A stretch of DNA of 64,000 nucleotides from Caldifarciminota bacterium (GTDB lineage: Bacteria; Hydrothermota; Tepidihabitantia; B3-TA06): positions 1-64,000 of the forward strand of contig JAFGSK010000035.1 of assembly GCA_016934635.1 (NCBI GenBank), given 5' to 3'. The notes beneath the pieces were generated by a model, which ran no database searches, was not told the origin of the DNA, and was given only the letters and a program-made list of their open reading frames with translations. The number at the start of each line of letters is the position of its first letter. Position 1 is the stretch's first letter. The translations under genes and the position numbers were made by a program. This document shows, in pieces, positions 25,041 through 33,096 of this stretch.

Positions 25041-25742
25041 GTGAAAAAAGTAACGGCAGTAGTTCTTGCTGTCGCAGCGCTACACCTGGTGGCGGCAGAA
25101 GTTTCCATCCAGGACAACGCGGTCTCGGCAGAAGGATATGCGAACTTGTACGTTCTTGCAGATATGGCGGTAATCAACTTTACTGTCGAAATACGAGAAC
25201 CACAAATGAGTAAGTTGTTTTCTGAAGCGATGAAGCTTGCTGAAGAATTGTCAGGTGAGTTATCTAAACTTGGAATCAAACAACCCCTTGTAACTGAAGG
25301 CTCAGGAAGTATCTACTCGGAACTGGATTGGGAATCCGAACGAATGGAACATGAACTGTCCATCAATTTGCGATGCATTATTGACGATATTGGTATGCTT
25401 GATAAGGTAGTGGAGACAATTTACCAGATACCAGGTAAAACCCCAGGAAGGAAGATCTCCTTCTACGATGTTATGTATACCCTAAAGGATCCGTCAATAT
25501 ATCTTGAACAGTTACAGAAAAAGGCTCTGGCCGACGCCAGGCTGAAAGCGCAACTTGTAGTTCAAGCTTACGAAAGAAGCATCGGCGATATTATCAAGTT
25601 CTCAGACTCAGCGCCATGGACCGGTTACATGTGGGGCCCCCAAGGAGGGTTTGAACTCGATGCTGAAGACATGGGTGGTTCGAGTCGCTTGCCAAGGGTA
25701 GCCGTTGGTTACAGTATAATGGTTACGTACGAGTTGAAGTAG
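25041..25742 (+). CDS. SIMPL domain (DUF541) periplasmic protein
   Basis: The 233-residue protein begins with a Sec signal peptide (KKVTAVVLAVAALHLVAA, cleavage after A). The SIMPL pattern follows: VSAEGYANLYVLADMAVINFTVE near the start, the alternating helix of about 60 residues with LSGELSKLGI, and a second strand-rich half with KALADARLKAQLVVQAY. Family members are periplasmic, form oligomers, and are linked to oxidative stress or signalling; the exact role is unsettled. The start codon is GTG with AAGGAGG upstream. It is monocistronic. Confidence 0.85.
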   Translation: MKKVTAVVLAVAALHLVAAEVSIQDNAVSAEGYANLYVLADMAVINFTVEIREPQMSKLFSEAMKLAEELSGELSKLGIKQPLVTEGSGSIYSELDWESERMEHELSINLRCIIDDIGMLDKVVETIYQIPGKTPGRKISFYDVMYTLKDPSIYLEQLQKKALADARLKAQLVVQAYERSIGDIIKFSDSAPWTGYMWGPQGGFELDAEDMGGSSRLPRVAVGYSIMVTYELK

Positions 25743-25913
25743 ACAACCCATAATACACCCGTAACCAGTAACACACCAGGATCCCTTGATCTCGGAGCGT
25801 GCCTCTTGAGAGCTTGGTGTATCTCGTAGCGTATTTTCACCAGTACTCGGTACTTGCCTGGTGTTTACACAAGGATAACACCTGTTACACCCGTAATCGA
25901 CAAAAGGATTTAC

Positions 25914-25941
25914 GTAGGGGCAAATCACGATTTGTCCCTGG
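25914..25941. repeat. GTAGGGG palindrome, copy at 25.9 kb
   Basis: GTAGGGGCAAATC followed by GATTTGTCCC, a 9-10 bp stem with a tiny loop. Same family as 3208-3234, 5086-5110, 42960-42985 and 49770-49815. Confidence 0.65.
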
Positions 25942-25967
25942 CTTTAAAATCACCTGTGCAAAAAGCA

Positions 25968-25995
25968 TTGCCAAAACTGCAAGGATGCGTAGAAT
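25968..25995 (+). promoter_or_regulatory. Promoter of the UshA-like gene
   Basis: TTGCCA at 25968-25973, 16-nt spacer, TAGAAT at 25990-25995, followed by GGAGG (26003-26007) and ATG 26012. Confidence 0.6.
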
Positions 25996-26011
25996 CAAGT
26001 ATGGAGGACCA

Positions 26012-27460
26012 ATGAAAAAAAATACAAATCGTCTTGCGTCTTGGGTATTGGTATTGACTTTACCGACAGCATTATTTGCACGAGATAAGCTGACTATCGT
26101 GCACATAAACGACACCCACGGCCAGATAGAGCCTGTGAAGGCTAAGGACGGTTCCGAGTATGGCGGCTTTGCCCGTGTTGCTTACGTGGCGGATTCACTC
26201 GAGACTGAGGCAGAAGCTGAAGGAAGAGGTTTTTTATTTCTTCACGCAGGCGACGTACTGCAGGGACCCCCAATATCAAATATGCACAAGGGAAAACTGG
26301 ACTTCGAACTCTTAAACGAGATGGGGCTGGATGTTATGGTAGTTGGTAATCATGAGTTCGACTTCGGACAGACTAACCTTTCTGAACTCGTGACAGAAGC
26401 TGAGTTTCCGATTTTATCGGCCAATGTATTTTATGAGCATGGAGATTTTTTGGTCGAACAGTATGAGGAGTATGGTCGTCAGTATCTTGTAGTAGTAGGC
26501 CTGACTACTCCTGGCACGCCTTTCGGCACCCACCCCGATAACGTGAAAGGACTCGTGTTCGCTTCACCAGACACCGCGATAACAGACTTAATAGAAAACA
26601 AGAAGTACGGGGAAAAGGATCTCATCGTCGCTCTCACCCACCTGGGTTATTACGAGGATTCCCTTCTTGCAGAGCAAGTGCCTGAGGTCGATCTCATCGT
26701 GGGCGGACACTCCCATACGGTGCTTGAGGAACCCCGTGAGGTTAACAACGCCCTGATAGTTCAGGCTGGGGCACGTACCGTGTACCTGGGTAAGCTTGAA
26801 GTAGAGGTCAAGAAAGGCAGGATAGTTGACTGGGAATACGATCTTATTCTTCTTTCGGACTCCATTCCAGAAGATCCCGGGATGGCGGCAAGGATAGCCG
26901 AGGAGGCAAAGGTAGTTGATGAGAAAATGGGGCAGCCCGTCGGCAAGACCGAGGTTGCACTTGTACCGGGATTTACCGAGGCAAAAGACGAGATGTCGCT
27001 TGGCGACCTCCTGGCTCGGCTCATGCAGGAAGAAACAGGGGCTGACTTTGCATTCTTCAACCAGGGTGGAGTTAGATCAACGATTTTCCCCGGAGATATT
27101 ACCATGAAGGATATACTCACGGCTCTACCCTTTGCCAACACCGTGGTTACCATGGAACTGACGGCAGAACAAGTAGAGGAGCTTCTGAATTTCAACATGG
27201 CACATGGCCCTCATTCCGGCGGCACCCTGCATCTTGCGGGAGTTGAATACGACATCGAGGACAGCTCGGCAGTAAACATAAGGATTTGCGGTCAACCGAT
27301 CGAGAAAGATCGTACCTACAAGATAGCCACCAACAGCTTCCTGGCCGCGGGCGGCGACGGATACGAGGTTCTGAAACAAGGGTCGGGCATTTACGACACA
27401 GGCACCGTAGATTACACCCTGCTGATAAGCTATATCGAGAAGGTTGGCATAATCAAGTAA
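26012..27460 (+). CDS. Secreted 5'-nucleotidase / UshA-like metallophosphoesterase
   Basis: The 482-residue protein has a signal peptide (SWVLVLTLPTALFA) followed by the calcineurin-like phosphoesterase motifs: HINDTHG, HAGDVLQG, VVGNHEFDFG and VGGHSHT. The 5'-nucleotidase C-terminal domain has FNQGGVRSTIFPG and NSFLAAGGDGYEV. It hydrolyses nucleotides or nucleotide sugars in the periplasm. The frame stretches up to 25799, but ATG 26012 is set by GGAGG four bases upstream and by the signal peptide. It faces the DUF362 gene convergently; the 125-nt gap has only a weak AGGTGA/TCACCT hairpin. Confidence 0.92.
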   Translation: MKKNTNRLASWVLVLTLPTALFARDKLTIVHINDTHGQIEPVKAKDGSEYGGFARVAYVADSLETEAEAEGRGFLFLHAGDVLQGPPISNMHKGKLDFELLNEMGLDVMVVGNHEFDFGQTNLSELVTEAEFPILSANVFYEHGDFLVEQYEEYGRQYLVVVGLTTPGTPFGTHPDNVKGLVFASPDTAITDLIENKKYGEKDLIVALTHLGYYEDSLLAEQVPEVDLIVGGHSHTVLEEPREVNNALIVQAGARTVYLGKLEVEVKKGRIVDWEYDLILLSDSIPEDPGMAARIAEEAKVVDEKMGQPVGKTEVALVPGFTEAKDEMSLGDLLARLMQEETGADFAFFNQGGVRSTIFPGDITMKDILTALPFANTVVTMELTAEQVEELLNFNMAHGPHSGGTLHLAGVEYDIEDSSAVNIRICGQPIEKDRTYKIATNSFLAAGGDGYEVLKQGSGIYDTGTVDYTLLISYIEKVGIIK

Positions 27461-27585
27461 ACCTACGATTCAGGTGATCGTCACCTTCTGGGTCTTGGGT
27501 GCTTTGTTCAGTCGCGTCAGAAACGCTTGCGAACCAACAAAGCCTCAAGGGTTGTTTGAGCAAGGTATAGCCTAGAACGTAAAGG

Positions 27586-29526
27586 TCACTTCAGCAGTAC
27601 AATCTTACCCTTCATCTCCTGTGCATGTGGGTCGCCAGTCTGTATCTGATAGAAATATATGCCTGCAGGCAGCTTGCCTTCCGGTCGCCACGTCCAGTAT
27701 ATCATCGGTGAAGTCTGATTCCAGAGCTTGTGTTCCACCAGTCGTCCCTGGGCGTCGACGATCTTCAATTCAACCTTATTCTGCCCTCGAACATAGATTT
27801 GAAAAGGAACTTCTCTTCGAGCAGGATTGGGAGCAACATAAACAAAGCACTCTCGGAACCGGCGCTCTTCTGCAACAAAGGACAGGGTCGAGTCAGGATA
27901 GAACTTAAGACCAAACACCCTGTTCCCGTGATACTCTTCTCTCGTGTCAGGCTCGCAGATATTCAGGCAGAAATCGAAACTTCCCTGGACCTGGACAGCT
28001 TTCACCAGTAGACGGTTGCGGCCTTGTTGTATTGAAATCGGAACAATCTCGTTGGGCAATCCGTGGGTTCTCGAACCACTGAAGCGATAGACCTCGGCTC
28101 CGTTTAAGAAAACCTTGATGTCTTCATCCGACCCTATCCAGAGTTCTGCAGGTCCGGAACGGGGAGAATAGAAATATGTATGGGCATAGACGGTTTGATC
28201 CGCGTCAGGAGTCAGGGTCGTAAGATTTATGTAATCGTCAAAGAAATACAAAGGTTGGGTCCAGCCGCCGATCCCTGGTTCAGGCATGATTGCTGCTTCC
28301 CCACCAAGGTTATCGTAGTCTATATCCGTACCCGAATAAGGTCCAGAAAGAATCCAGATACGGTTGGACTGACCGAAGGTTCCGTCCTCTCGAGGGTCTT
28401 TGATAAACTCAGCCTTGGCTTCAGAAATGGAGTTGCCTAAGACTTCGATCAAATTCCCGTTGTTGGTTCCAAGGCCCTTTATACCGGCCAGGGTGATATG
28501 TTCTATGTCATCGGGATTCATACCCATCAATTGAGCCAAAGTCCAATCGACAGCCACCATATCTTCACCGGCAACGATCATATTCCTGCGTTTAGGCAAC
28601 CCGTCAGGGCCTTTGTTCTTTTCACGGCACACAACCGCATCGACCACCGTAAGCTTGATCTTGGACTCCATCACCGATGAGATATCGGTGATCTCTTCGT
28701 CCCAGAGGTCTCGTGTGTGTTTGAGCCCGCTAGTAATCGGATCAGGGTATGGATAGCCGACTGCCTTCCACCATCCGTAGACCAGTCCAGGCAGGACACC
28801 GATGTTGTTCTTGAGCGCACCAGTGATACCGGTGACATGGACCTTCATTACCGGTGCATTGATAACACAGGATGCCCGGAGTAAGGTTTGGGGAAGGAAG
28901 TATGAAGAGCTGGCATAATAGGGGGAATCCACAGGCATTTCTTCCGATTGCTCAAGATTCAGGTCTATAATCTCGATATTCTTACTCTCGAAAACCGGGT
29001 CTTCGAGTATTTGCCAGTAATCAGCTACCTCAAAACCGTCACCCACAGGAACGCTGGGATGGCAGCTGAGACTTGAGTCCGGACACCAGCCGCCCGCGGC
29101 CTCACCAATGACGACATGAGTTTCAGGATTTGCTTCAAACACGAGTTTAGCAATCGCCCGAATAACCTTGGCATCGGTTATTACACCGGAACCGCTGGGC
29201 ATCAACTCGACGATGTTCGGTTTGATGACGACAAGACTGCACCCGGAGACATACTTATCCATCCCGCCGACGAGGTCAACGGCAAGCCTGACCATTTCTT
29301 CAACCTCATCGGCACTTGGTTCCTGGTCAAGCGAGATCGGATGGGTGAGAGAGGAGTTGGTGGACTGAACAATCGAAACCTGAGTTTCTACCGCGGGTTC
29401 TGATGATTCCTGCCAAGTTTCTCCTATAGCCGGCTCTGTCGGATCAAGAACAAGTGGAAAACTGACCCCAAGTGTGATGGAGACAATCGTAAGCGTTCCA
29501 ACGAGTATTTTTTTAACCATCATCAC
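27586..29526 (-). CDS. Secreted DUF362 protein with T9SS-like C-terminal sorting module
   Basis: The 646-residue protein starts with a signal peptide (KKILVGTLTIVSITLGVSFP). A DUF362-type domain runs from about residue 65 to 390 (SLVVIKPNIVE, NAPVMKVHVTGITGALKNNIG, DWTLAQLMGMNP). A beta-sandwich region of about 150 residues follows. The last 85 residues form a module beginning FVYVAPNPAR and containing GIYFYQIQTG, the pattern of C-terminal domains that direct export or attachment in T9SS-bearing bacteria. In known DUF362 proteins the domain often accompanies ferredoxin sites; no CxxCxxC cluster is present here. AAGGAGTG precedes the ATG. Function unknown. Confidence 0.75.
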   Translation of the reverse strand: MMMVKKILVGTLTIVSITLGVSFPLVLDPTEPAIGETWQESSEPAVETQVSIVQSTNSSLTHPISLDQEPSADEVEEMVRLAVDLVGGMDKYVSGCSLVVIKPNIVELMPSGSGVITDAKVIRAIAKLVFEANPETHVVIGEAAGGWCPDSSLSCHPSVPVGDGFEVADYWQILEDPVFESKNIEIIDLNLEQSEEMPVDSPYYASSSYFLPQTLLRASCVINAPVMKVHVTGITGALKNNIGVLPGLVYGWWKAVGYPYPDPITSGLKHTRDLWDEEITDISSVMESKIKLTVVDAVVCREKNKGPDGLPKRRNMIVAGEDMVAVDWTLAQLMGMNPDDIEHITLAGIKGLGTNNGNLIEVLGNSISEAKAEFIKDPREDGTFGQSNRIWILSGPYSGTDIDYDNLGGEAAIMPEPGIGGWTQPLYFFDDYINLTTLTPDADQTVYAHTYFYSPRSGPAELWIGSDEDIKVFLNGAEVYRFSGSRTHGLPNEIVPISIQQGRNRLLVKAVQVQGSFDFCLNICEPDTREEYHGNRVFGLKFYPDSTLSFVAEERRFRECFVYVAPNPARREVPFQIYVRGQNKVELKIVDAQGRLVEHKLWNQTSPMIYWTWRPEGKLPAGIYFYQIQTGDPHAQEMKGKIVLLK

Positions 29527-29770
29527 TCCTTTCTTTATTCCTCGTTACTATTGTGCCGAGAAATCGACATAAGTCAAGTTAGGTTCTTTACGTACTTATC
29601 GTAAAAAATGCCTGCTTTTAAGATGCCGATGTTGAAAACACTGGTGCCAGATTAAGGCGATGTTAGCGGACGATGTGAAGAGTGTCGACAACATAACCAA
29701 GCTTTGGTTAAATATATTGATCTGAGATCTGAGGACCCGAAATCAGACACCTATCCTTTCGTGCAATTAC
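29527..29770. other. Intergenic region upstream of the small RNA candidate
   Basis: No gene seen. It holds two hairpin-forming palindromes (AACCAAGCTTTGGTT near 29696-29710 and GTGCAATTACTTGCAC at 29761-29776). The -35 box of the small RNA candidate lies in the right arm of the second. Confidence 0.5.
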
Positions 29771-29798
29771 TTGCACAAAAGTGACAGCGATGTGTAAT
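29771..29798 (+). promoter_or_regulatory. Promoter of the small RNA candidate
   Basis: TTGCAC at 29771-29776, 16-nt spacer, TGTAAT at 29793-29798. Predicted start near 29805. Confidence 0.45.
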
Positions 29799-29804
29799 AC
29801 CTCT

Positions 29805-29965
29805 TAAAACCAAGGTACGTATCTGTGTAACTTAATAATTCAGAAGAGACCTGGCACACAAATTGCTATTCAATATAACGACACGCTGAAGCCATAAAGC
29901 CTCCTTTGGTTTTGGGATGTTTAACACGCAACATCAGGGGCCGCGTCCGTGGCCCCTTCCTTTTT
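29805..29965 (+). ncRNA. Candidate structured small RNA of about 160 nt
   Basis: A promoter with the window's standard spacing ends at 29798 and a rho-independent terminator closes at 29965. The predicted 5' end (AAAACCAAGG, 29806-29815) pairs with CCTTTGGTTTT (29903-29913) to form a long-range closing stem. A GATGTT/AACATC hairpin (about 29916-29935) and the terminator follow. No ORF with a ribosome-binding site is present on this strand. The size and closed-end design recall 6S RNA, but I cannot show the central bubble; the family is unassigned. Confidence 0.4.
29937..29965 (+). terminator. Rho-independent terminator
   Basis: GGGGCC and GGCCCC form a GC-rich stem with an 8-nt loop (29937-29956), followed by TTCCTTTTT. 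It ends the small RNA candidate; the DUF362 gene runs the other way, so no protein gene uses it. Confidence 0.7.
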
Positions 29966-29978
29966 AACTCCGACCTAC

Positions 29979-30006
29979 TTGACTAACCTCGATTTATGAC
30001 TATCCT
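29979..30006 (+). promoter_or_regulatory. Leaderless promoter of the coiled-coil protein gene
   Basis: TTGACT at 29979-29984, 16-nt spacer, TATCCT at 30001-30006, then 6 nt to ATG 30013. No Shine-Dalgarno. Confidence 0.65.
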
Positions 30007-30012
30007 ATTATT

Positions 30013-30984
30013 ATGCCTAAGTTTACACCTAAATCAGAGAAGAAGGACGAAGAGAAAGAAGAGAAAAAGGAAGGTAAGAAGACTCCCGAGGCTCCTTCCA
30101 GCAAAGAGAAGCCCAAACCGGCCTCCGAAGAAGAAGAACTCCGTACATTAGAGAAGAAATTTTCAAAATCAAAAGAGGAAGCTGGCAAAGAAGACATCTG
30201 GAAAAAGATGAAGGAAGTAGAATCGGAAGAAAAGACATCAGTCCAGGACAAGATAACCGAATACGAGATAAGCCGTCATGGAGCCCCTCCTACCGGTTCA
30301 ATCGGTCGCGATGACCCTGACTTCATTTCCCAGGCAGAACTTGAAAAGCGTCGTCGAGAGTTAAACATGCTTGAAACCAGGATAGGAAATCTTGAGAAAG
30401 AGGAACAGGACATCAATCAGCGTCTGGACTTCCTTCGTAAGGAACACTCGGCCATGGAACTGGCGATCAAGGAAAAGGCTCATCTTGAACGCGAGATAGC
30501 AGAGCTTCGAGCCGATCGCGACATGGTCAAAAGCAAACTGGATGAACTCAAGGAACAGGAAGGACAGCTTGAACAGAAATCCTGGGAAGAGCTAAAACAT
30601 TCACCGGCTATAGGTGCCAAGATATCAGCGCTTGAGCGTCGGATACACGAACTTGAAGGACAGATACTCGAACTCAACGAGCAACGCATCCTTGGAGGTC
30701 AACCAGCGGTAAAAACCCCCGGAGTACTCAGCCAGCAACCTCAAGAAAACAAACAAGAACCGATGCCGGAGAAAGTCACTCTTGAGAGAAAACCTGAGGA
30801 AAAACCTAAAGCTGAAAAGCCAGAATCCGAGAAGCCCACTCTTGATAAACCTACTCCTGAATCCACACCAAAGGAAAAAGAGGAACCGAAACCTGTCAAA
30901 CCTACCCCAAAACCCGAGGCAGAACAAAAAGAAGATAAGAAACCGCAAATACAGCCTAAGAAAAAATCTCGGATCTCATTCTGA
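30013..30984 (+). CDS. Charged coiled-coil protein with low-complexity flanks
   Basis: The 323-residue protein has three parts: an N-terminal lysine/glutamate tract (1-90), a long predicted coiled coil (about 105-225, heptads such as LEKRRRELNMLETRIGNLEKEEQDI), and a Pro/Lys/Glu-rich tail (about 235-323, repeats of EKP and KPT). There are no signal peptide, membrane segment or catalytic motifs. It looks like a cytoplasmic scaffold or a cytoskeleton-associated protein. The start is fixed by the promoter 6 nt upstream. Not recognised as a named family. It precedes the kinase operon, which has its own promoter. Confidence 0.7.
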   Translation: MPKFTPKSEKKDEEKEEKKEGKKTPEAPSSKEKPKPASEEEELRTLEKKFSKSKEEAGKEDIWKKMKEVESEEKTSVQDKITEYEISRHGAPPTGSIGRDDPDFISQAELEKRRRELNMLETRIGNLEKEEQDINQRLDFLRKEHSAMELAIKEKAHLEREIAELRADRDMVKSKLDELKEQEGQLEQKSWEELKHSPAIGAKISALERRIHELEGQILELNEQRILGGQPAVKTPGVLSQQPQENKQEPMPEKVTLERKPEEKPKAEKPESEKPTLDKPTPESTPKEKEEPKPVKPTPKPEAEQKEDKKPQIQPKKKSRISF

Positions 30985-31119
30985 TACTTCTCACATCTTT
31001 CTTGTAGTTTTCGAACTTCAAATAATCAACCTTAATATCATCGGGGATGGTAAAAGTATTAATGTCAAAGGTTTATAGAAAATCCTTTCTTCTACGAGAG
31101 GAAGGGTGTATACCTTATA

Positions 31120-31147
31120 TTGACAATCTGCGTGCTTTGCTTAAACT
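31120..31147 (+). promoter_or_regulatory. Promoter of the kinase-regulator-EF-G operon
   Basis: TTGACA at 31120-31125, 16-nt spacer, TAAACT at 31142-31147; leader of about 20 nt with AAGGAGGA before TTG 31173. Confidence 0.7.
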
Positions 31148-31172
31148 ATACTACGTTATTATTTAAGGAGGA

Positions 31173-32729
31173 TTGTTGAGAACCGACGAGAAAAAAAACT
31201 CCAGAGAGTTCGAGGAGGCCGCAAACCTCAAATCCCAATTTTTGGGTAACATGAGCCACGAATTGCGTACTCCGTTAAATTCTATTATCGGGTTTTCTGA
31301 ACTCTTTATGGACGGTATGGTCGGTGAATTAAATGAAAAACAGGCGCATTATATAAAAATAATTCATTCATCCGGTGTACATCTTTTACGGTTGGTCAAT
31401 GACATGTTGGACTACTCAAAGCTTGAAGAGGGAATGCTTGAAGTATTCAACGAACCAACCGATTTAAGGGGCGTGGTCGAAGAGGTCTTGAAGGCTTATA
31501 GTGTCGTGGTCGAACAGAAGAAGATCGCAATCGGTGTAGATATGCCACCAACACTTCCCCTCATGCTTACCGACAGACGTAAGCTAACCCAAATCATGGA
31601 TAATCTACTTTCCAACGCAGTGAAGTTCACCCAACAGGGACGTATAGACATTGACATTGGACTTGAAGACGGAACTCTGGAGATAGGCGTCAAGGACACA
31701 GGAGTAGGTATAGAATCTGACGATATCCCTCATATCTTTGAACCGTTTCACCAGGTCGACTCTTCAAGCACCAGGCGATATGAAGGTACTGGGCTTGGCC
31801 TAGCCCTTGTGAAGAAACTTTTAGAAATACAAAATGGATCGATAACGGTTGAAAGTATCCCAGGGGAAGGCTCCACATTCGTTCTGCGTCTTCCTTTCGT
31901 GGAGTACCACCCTCCTAAAACCGCAGAGGCAACAACCAAAGAGGAACTCAAATCCGAACTCCCCGAACCCGGGGATCGCCCCATACTCGTCGTAGAAGAC
32001 AACCCCTTGGCTGCCAACCTTATGTCTACTTGGCTTTCCGACGCCGGATATCAAGTAGAGGTTGCGACAACCGGTGAAGAAGCATTAACCAAATCAATGG
32101 CTATTAAACCTGCAGCCATCACCCTAGATATTCTGCTTCCACAGATGGATGGCTGGAGGGTGCTTCATCGTCTAAAGGAGATGCAGGAAACCAAAGATAT
32201 TCCCATAATCGTGGTTTCAATAGTCGAAGATAAAAGCTTCGGGCTTTCCCTCGGGGCAGTGGATTATATGGTCAAGCCTGTGTCCCGACTCGAACTCCTT
32301 AAAAAGATAGAAAACTTAACAAAATCGGGGGAAAGACCGCCCCGCATACTGGTTGTTGACGACAATCCTGCCGATGTGAGTCTTATCGAAGAAATACTGA
32401 GCCTGGACGGTTACGAGGTACTTAAAGCATCCGGCGGTATCGAAGGGTTCAACACCGCCTGTAAGGAAAAACCTGATCTGGTTATATTGGATTTGATGAT
32501 GCCCGATCTTGACGGATTTGACGTGATGAGGCTGTTCGAATCGGACGAAGCCACCAAAAATGTACCTGTTATCCTCTTCACTGCAAAAGACTTATCCCAA
32601 ATCGACCGTTCAAATCTAAGCGCAAACATCCGTGAGATTTTTGGTAAAACCCAGCTTGACCGCAACTCTCTGCGCCGCAAGATCGCAGATGTACTTTCGC
32701 TTAAGAAACCCAGTGAGGGAAGCTCGTGA
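31173..32729 (+). CDS. Hybrid histidine kinase with two receiver domains and no sensor
   Basis: The 518-residue protein begins almost directly with the HisKA domain (phospho-accepting H29 in MSHELRTPLN). The HATPase domain follows (N-box DNLLSNAVKF, DTGVGI, GTGLGLALVKK). Two receivers are attached, with phosphoacceptors D319 (TLDILLPQMDG) and D440 (ILDLMMPDLDG). No transmembrane or PAS segment precedes the kinase, so its input must come from a partner, perhaps bound near the N-terminus. The start is TTG 31173 after AAGGAGGA. Its stop overlaps the CheY-like gene start by 4 nt (GTGA). Confidence 0.92.
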   Translation: MLRTDEKKNSREFEEAANLKSQFLGNMSHELRTPLNSIIGFSELFMDGMVGELNEKQAHYIKIIHSSGVHLLRLVNDMLDYSKLEEGMLEVFNEPTDLRGVVEEVLKAYSVVVEQKKIAIGVDMPPTLPLMLTDRRKLTQIMDNLLSNAVKFTQQGRIDIDIGLEDGTLEIGVKDTGVGIESDDIPHIFEPFHQVDSSSTRRYEGTGLGLALVKKLLEIQNGSITVESIPGEGSTFVLRLPFVEYHPPKTAEATTKEELKSELPEPGDRPILVVEDNPLAANLMSTWLSDAGYQVEVATTGEEALTKSMAIKPAAITLDILLPQMDGWRVLHRLKEMQETKDIPIIVVSIVEDKSFGLSLGAVDYMVKPVSRLELLKKIENLTKSGERPPRILVVDDNPADVSLIEEILSLDGYEVLKASGGIEGFNTACKEKPDLVILDLMMPDLDGFDVMRLFESDEATKNVPVILFTAKDLSQIDRSNLSANIREIFGKTQLDRNSLRRKIADVLSLKKPSEGSS

Positions 32730-33094
32730 AACGTATCCTGGTTATTGAAGATAACGCAGGCAATCTGGAGTTAATTCGTGTTGTATTGGAGATGGCAGGT
32801 TATGATGTGATAGGTGCAGAAAGTGCGGATGCCGGTTTAAAAAAGGCGCGTCAAACCCACCCAGATATTATCCTTATGGACATGCATCTTCCGGGAATGG
32901 ATGGATACGAGGCAACCCAAATCATCAAATCAGATCCGGATCTTAAAGAAATCCCAGTAATAGCAGTTACCGCTATATGCGGTTTATCGGACGAAAAAAA
33001 AGTTCTAGAGTACGGCTGTGATGGATATATCAACAAACCTGTAAACACTCGCACGCTGGCTGATCAAATCGCCGGCTATCTTGAAGGAAAGTAA
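32726..33094 (+). CDS. Single-domain response regulator (CheY/DivK-like)
   Basis: The 122-residue protein is a stand-alone receiver: acidic pair E8/D9 in VIEDN, phosphoacceptor D52 in ILMDMHLPGMDGYEA, and conserved K in YINKPV. The sequence around D52 and the PVIAVTA stretch resembles DivK-type phospho-relay receivers. It starts with GTG overlapping the kinase stop and ends 2 nt before the next gene, so it is likely an intermediate between the hybrid kinase and the larger regulator. Confidence 0.9.
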   Translation: MKRILVIEDNAGNLELIRVVLEMAGYDVIGAESADAGLKKARQTHPDIILMDMHLPGMDGYEATQIIKSDPDLKEIPVIAVTAICGLSDEKKVLEYGCDGYINKPVNTRTLADQIAGYLEGK

Positions 33095-33096
33095 GA

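Larger units (their letters stand above)
25743..26011. other. Intergenic region with a GTAGGGG palindrome and a promoter
   Basis: The frame of the next gene is open through part of it but looks non-coding. CACCCGTAA occurs at about 25757 and 25889. A GTAGGGGCAAAT/ATTTGTCCC palindrome lies at 25914-25941. The promoter of the UshA-like gene closes the gap. Confidence 0.6.

Noticed and set aside
29866..29895. Nine-codon minus-strand ORF with AAAGGAGG ahead
   Set aside because: The Shine-Dalgarno-like string is the antisense of the small RNA closing stem; no minus-strand promoter was seen.
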